From: Candidatus Zixiibacteriota bacterium
Lineage (GTDB): Bacteria; Zixibacteria; MSB-5A5; SM1-73
DNA length: 7,884 nucleotides
Direction: 5' to 3'
Assembly (NCBI GenBank): GCA_029933635.1
Contig: JAOZNS010000108.1
Span: 1-7,884, forward strand
Shown here: positions 5,698 to 7,884 of the stretch, in pieces
Numbering within the stretch: position 1 is the stretch's first letter
Layout: every line of letters starts with the position of its first letter
Position numbers and translations under genes: made by a program
Notes under the pieces: generated by a model
Seen by the model: the letters and a program-made list of their open reading frames with translations, nothing else
Told to the model about the DNA's origin: nothing
Database searches by the model: none

Positions 5698-6435
5698 TTA
5701 TTTCAGTTGATTCAAAATCCATTTTAAATCTTTCAATCGTCTTATGGTGAAATCCGGAAGGTCATCTTCTTCAGAAGTTTGATCCGGATTGAAATGCACC
5801 GCCATCATGCCTACATTTTTTGCTCCCAAGATGTCCACGTCGACTAAATCCCCCACATGTAACGAACTTTGAGGCTGACTTTTCAATTGTCTTAAGGTAT
5901 AGAGGAAAATTCGGGGATCGGGTTTTCGGATCTTAATCTCATTTGAGAATGTGGTAACGTCAAAATAATCGATTATTCTCAATTGCTTCAAAAGCTTCCT
6001 GATCGTTCTTCCCGGCGTTCTTCCCGTATTGCATATAAGCCCGATTTTGTATGGCTCTCTTTTAAGCTGTTTTAAAACCTCATCCGCATGGTCAATCAAA
6101 TCTGGTGGATCTTTCAGAATCGGGGATACGAAAGCCTCCACCAGTTGATCCATCAAATCCTCCCCGATATCTTTAAGTTTCTTATCATCCATGAGATCCA
6201 ACACGGTCCTCAGTTGTTCTTCAGTGGAGAGATCCCGATTCTTTCTCCAGGTCTGCTTGCATTTTTCGAAACCCCGATGATAAGCGTCGACCAGATGACT
6301 GAATTTGATCTTAGCTCCATTCTGGTAAAATATTCTGCTTATCTCCTCCACCCTTTTTTCACCATATCTCACGTTGTCCTGTGGACTATTGGAAAGCAGA
6401 GTATTCCACAGATCGAAGGTGATGGTATCGATCAT
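5698..6435 (-). CDS. HAD-superfamily hydrolase with atypical motif I (DLWNT)
   Basis: A 245-residue haloacid dehalogenase-like enzyme of the subfamily with a helical cap after motif I. Motifs: I FDLWNTLL with nucleophile Asp8; II LICNTG (Thr137); III KPDP (Lys171); IV GDLVDVD (Asp196, Asp201). The cap spans roughly 20-115. Usual phosphatases have a second Asp two residues after the nucleophile as general acid/base. Here that residue is Trp10, as in a sub-group of the family, so plain phosphatase activity cannot be assumed and the substrate is unknown. Cytoplasmic. The ATG overlaps the rdgB stop as ATGA, with AAGGA eight bases upstream, so it is translationally coupled to rdgB. It is probably the last gene of the murI-rdgB-HAD operon. 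A house-cleaning or nucleotide/sugar phosphate role is guesswork from the neighbours. Confidence 0.9.
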   Translation of the reverse strand: MIDTITFDLWNTLLSNSPQDNVRYGEKRVEEISRIFYQNGAKIKFSHLVDAYHRGFEKCKQTWRKNRDLSTEEQLRTVLDLMDDKKLKDIGEDLMDQLVEAFVSPILKDPPDLIDHADEVLKQLKREPYKIGLICNTGRTPGRTIRKLLKQLRIIDYFDVTTFSNEIKIRKPDPRIFLYTLRQLKSQPQSSLHVGDLVDVDILGAKNVGMMAVHFNPDQTSEEDDLPDFTIRRLKDLKWILNQLK

Positions 6436-7028
6436 ATGAAAAATCCTTTCAGGATAAGCTTTTTCACCTTAGCGAATGCTTGAGCCCGATGGCTGATTTT
6501 GTTTTTCTCCTTCAAGGGAAGCTCAGCTAAGGTTTTGTTCAAGGACGGTATAAGAAAGAGAGGATCATAGCCAAATCCATTTTCCCCTTTCTCCTCGAAG
6601 CTGATGATTCCCTGCACCTCTCCTCTGACCGTAACGATGTTTTTTTCATCCTTTGCCAGAGCGGCAACACAGACGAACTTTGCTTTTCTTTTTTTCCAGG
6701 GGACCTCTGCCAAAAGCTTAAGCAATTTTTCATTATTATCTTTAAAGCTACAACGAGCTCCAGCAAAGCGGGAGGATAATACCCCCGGTGCGCCATTTAA
6801 AGCCTCCACCTCCAAGCCAGAATCATCTGCAACTGAAGGTAGCCCAGTGTATTGACAAATTGCTACCGCTTTCAAAATGGCATTTTCTTCAAAGCTTTTT
6901 CCGGTCTCCTCAACTTTGGGAAAACCAGAAAAATCGCTCAGGGTAAGAAAATCTATGGGAAGGTCTGAGAGAATCTCTTTTATCTCCCTTATTTTGTGTG
7001 AATTGTTAGTTGCCAGAACGATCCTCAC
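6432..7028 (-). CDS. rdgB: XTP/dITP diphosphatase (HAM1/RdgB family)
   Basis: Hydrolyses non-canonical purine triphosphates (dITP, ITP, XTP) to the monophosphate and pyrophosphate, keeping deaminated bases out of DNA and RNA. It has 198 residues, the normal family length. Motifs in order: LATNNSHKIREI (5-16; family ATxNxxK), TGKSFEENAILKA (42-54), ADDSGLEVEALNGAPGV (67-83) with the metal-binding acidic residues, SSRFAG (85-90), GENGFGYDPLF (148-158) and KNKISHRAQA (175-184). The start is GTG at 7028, supported by GAGG six bases before it and by the family N-terminus. It follows murI after 31 bases and overlaps the HAD gene by 4 bp, so the three are probably one operon. In many bacteria rph (RNase PH) sits between murI and rdgB; it is absent here. 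Cytoplasmic. Confidence 0.95.
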   Translation of the reverse strand: MRIVLATNNSHKIREIKEILSDLPIDFLTLSDFSGFPKVEETGKSFEENAILKAVAICQYTGLPSVADDSGLEVEALNGAPGVLSSRFAGARCSFKDNNEKLLKLLAEVPWKKRKAKFVCVAALAKDEKNIVTVRGEVQGIISFEEKGENGFGYDPLFLIPSLNKTLAELPLKEKNKISHRAQAFAKVKKLILKGFFI

Positions 7029-7059
7029 GATTGCCTCAACTCATTCTTTAAGCTATCTA

Positions 7060-7884
7060 TTAATACTTTTCTATATCAATTCTTTTCACTTCCTCTATTT
7101 TGTCCTTCAAGAATCTTTCGCCCACTTCAACGAATCTGTCCGGAGCGTCGGAAACATAAAATTTCCGAAAAGATTTTTTACCAGAGCCTTTGAGCAATCC
7201 CTCCATTTTCAAAAGATGCTGGACTTCCTTGGCAGTCTGTTCCGCCGAATCTATCAATTTCACCTTCTTCCCCATGATCTTTGAGATAACCCTTTTTAGT
7301 AAGGGATAATGGGTGCAACCTAAGATCAGAGTATCCACCCGTTTTTTGATCAAGGAATCAAGATATTCCGAAGCAACAAGATATGTAGCCTTCCTGTTTA
7401 TATAACCTTCCTCCGCCAATGAGACAAACAGCGGGCAGGAGACGGAGTAAACCTCCAACTCCGGAGCTTTTCCATGAATCGCCTTCTGATAAGCTTCGGA
7501 TTCAATGGTCCCTACGGTTCCAATCACTCCGATCTTACCATTTCTGGTTGCTTTGACAGCAGCCATAGCGCCCGGCTCGATCACCCCAACGATTGGAATA
7601 TCATAGCGCTTGTTCAGTTGTTCTAAGGCAAATGCAGAGGCGGTGTTGCACGCCACCACAATGAACTTGACCCTGTGGGACAAAAGAAAGTTCACGTTCT
7701 GAAAGGAGAACCTTCGAACCACCTGTCTTGATCTGGGTCCATAGGGGTATCTTCCCGTATCTCCAAAATAAATCACATTCTCGTGGGGCAGAAGCTGGAA
7801 TATCTTCTTGGCAACGGTCAATCCGCCAACTCCGGAATCGAAGATCCCGATCGGACCTTCATTTTTTCTGAAAGATGTTGCTCT
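7060..7884 (-). CDS. murI: Glutamate racemase MurI, N-terminus outside window
   Basis: Converts L-glutamate to D-glutamate, a building block of peptidoglycan. The reading frame is open to the right edge without a start codon, and its first residues in the window read RATSFRKNEG PIGIFDSGVGGLTVA, so the true start lies beyond 7884. The ATG at 7821 falls after the essential DSG motif and cannot be the start. Motifs: FDSGVGG with catalytic Asp, YFGDTGRYPYG, VACNTASA (first catalytic Cys), VIEPGA and LGCTHYPLL (second catalytic Cys). All are intact. With 274 residues in view the gene is nearly complete (family about 260-280). GRYPYG replaces the more usual ARxPYG, a mild variant. It precedes rdgB by 31 bases on the same strand. 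Cytoplasmic. Confidence 0.95.
   Translation of the reverse strand, partial: RATSFRKNEGPIGIFDSGVGGLTVAKKIFQLLPHENVIYFGDTGRYPYGPRSRQVVRRFSFQNVNFLLSHRVKFIVVACNTASAFALEQLNKRYDIPIVGVIEPGAMAAVKATRNGKIGVIGTVGTIESEAYQKAIHGKAPELEVYSVSCPLFVSLAEEGYINRKATYLVASEYLDSLIKKRVDTLILGCTHYPLLKRVISKIMGKKVKLIDSAEQTAKEVQHLLKMEGLLKGSGKKSFRKFYVSDAPDRFVEVGERFLKDKIEEVKRIDIEKY

Overview
The window reads as a stretch of chromosome from a diderm (outer-membrane) bacterium, probably an uncultivated lineage. The evidence is a probable outer-membrane beta-barrel protein, a secreted protein of a type I recall mainly from Bacteroidetes and related phyla, and a pyrophosphate-type phosphofructokinase. Base composition looks moderate, and I would not name a phylum from this alone. 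All protein genes lie on the minus strand; only the tRNA at the left edge is on the plus strand.

Left part (1-1134): the 3' portion of an initiator tRNA-fMet gene is followed directly by a tyrosine recombinase gene running towards it. The recombinase stop codon lies inside the last bases of the tRNA, the arrangement expected at one end (attL) of an element integrated in a tRNA 3' end. The recombinase is split by a one-base frameshift, so the element looks decayed unless the shift is an assembly error. No second copy of the tRNA end is visible in the window, so no right boundary can be drawn.

Middle (1135-3606): a gene-free spacer with several hairpins, a small gene of the TIGR04076 family (function unknown), a cluster of palindromic intergenic repeats (1785-1945), and a 424-residue secreted protein of a family often labelled 'asparagine synthetase B' in databases although it has no visible synthetase features. 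A second spacer (3230-3606) contains palindromes but no convincing gene.

Right part (3607-7884): ordinary housekeeping genes. These are a beta-barrel protein, the PPi-type phosphofructokinase (reversible fructose-6-phosphate/fructose-1,6-bisphosphate step), and a compact murI - rdgB - HAD hydrolase cluster. That cluster covers D-glutamate supply for peptidoglycan, nucleotide-pool sanitation and an unassigned HAD enzyme. murI runs off the right edge, and rdgB and the HAD gene overlap by 4 bp.

I see no convincing new multi-gene system. The points most worth a second look are the tRNA/recombinase junction, where one stretch seems to serve as tRNA end, terminator and coding sequence, and the mislabelled secreted family.
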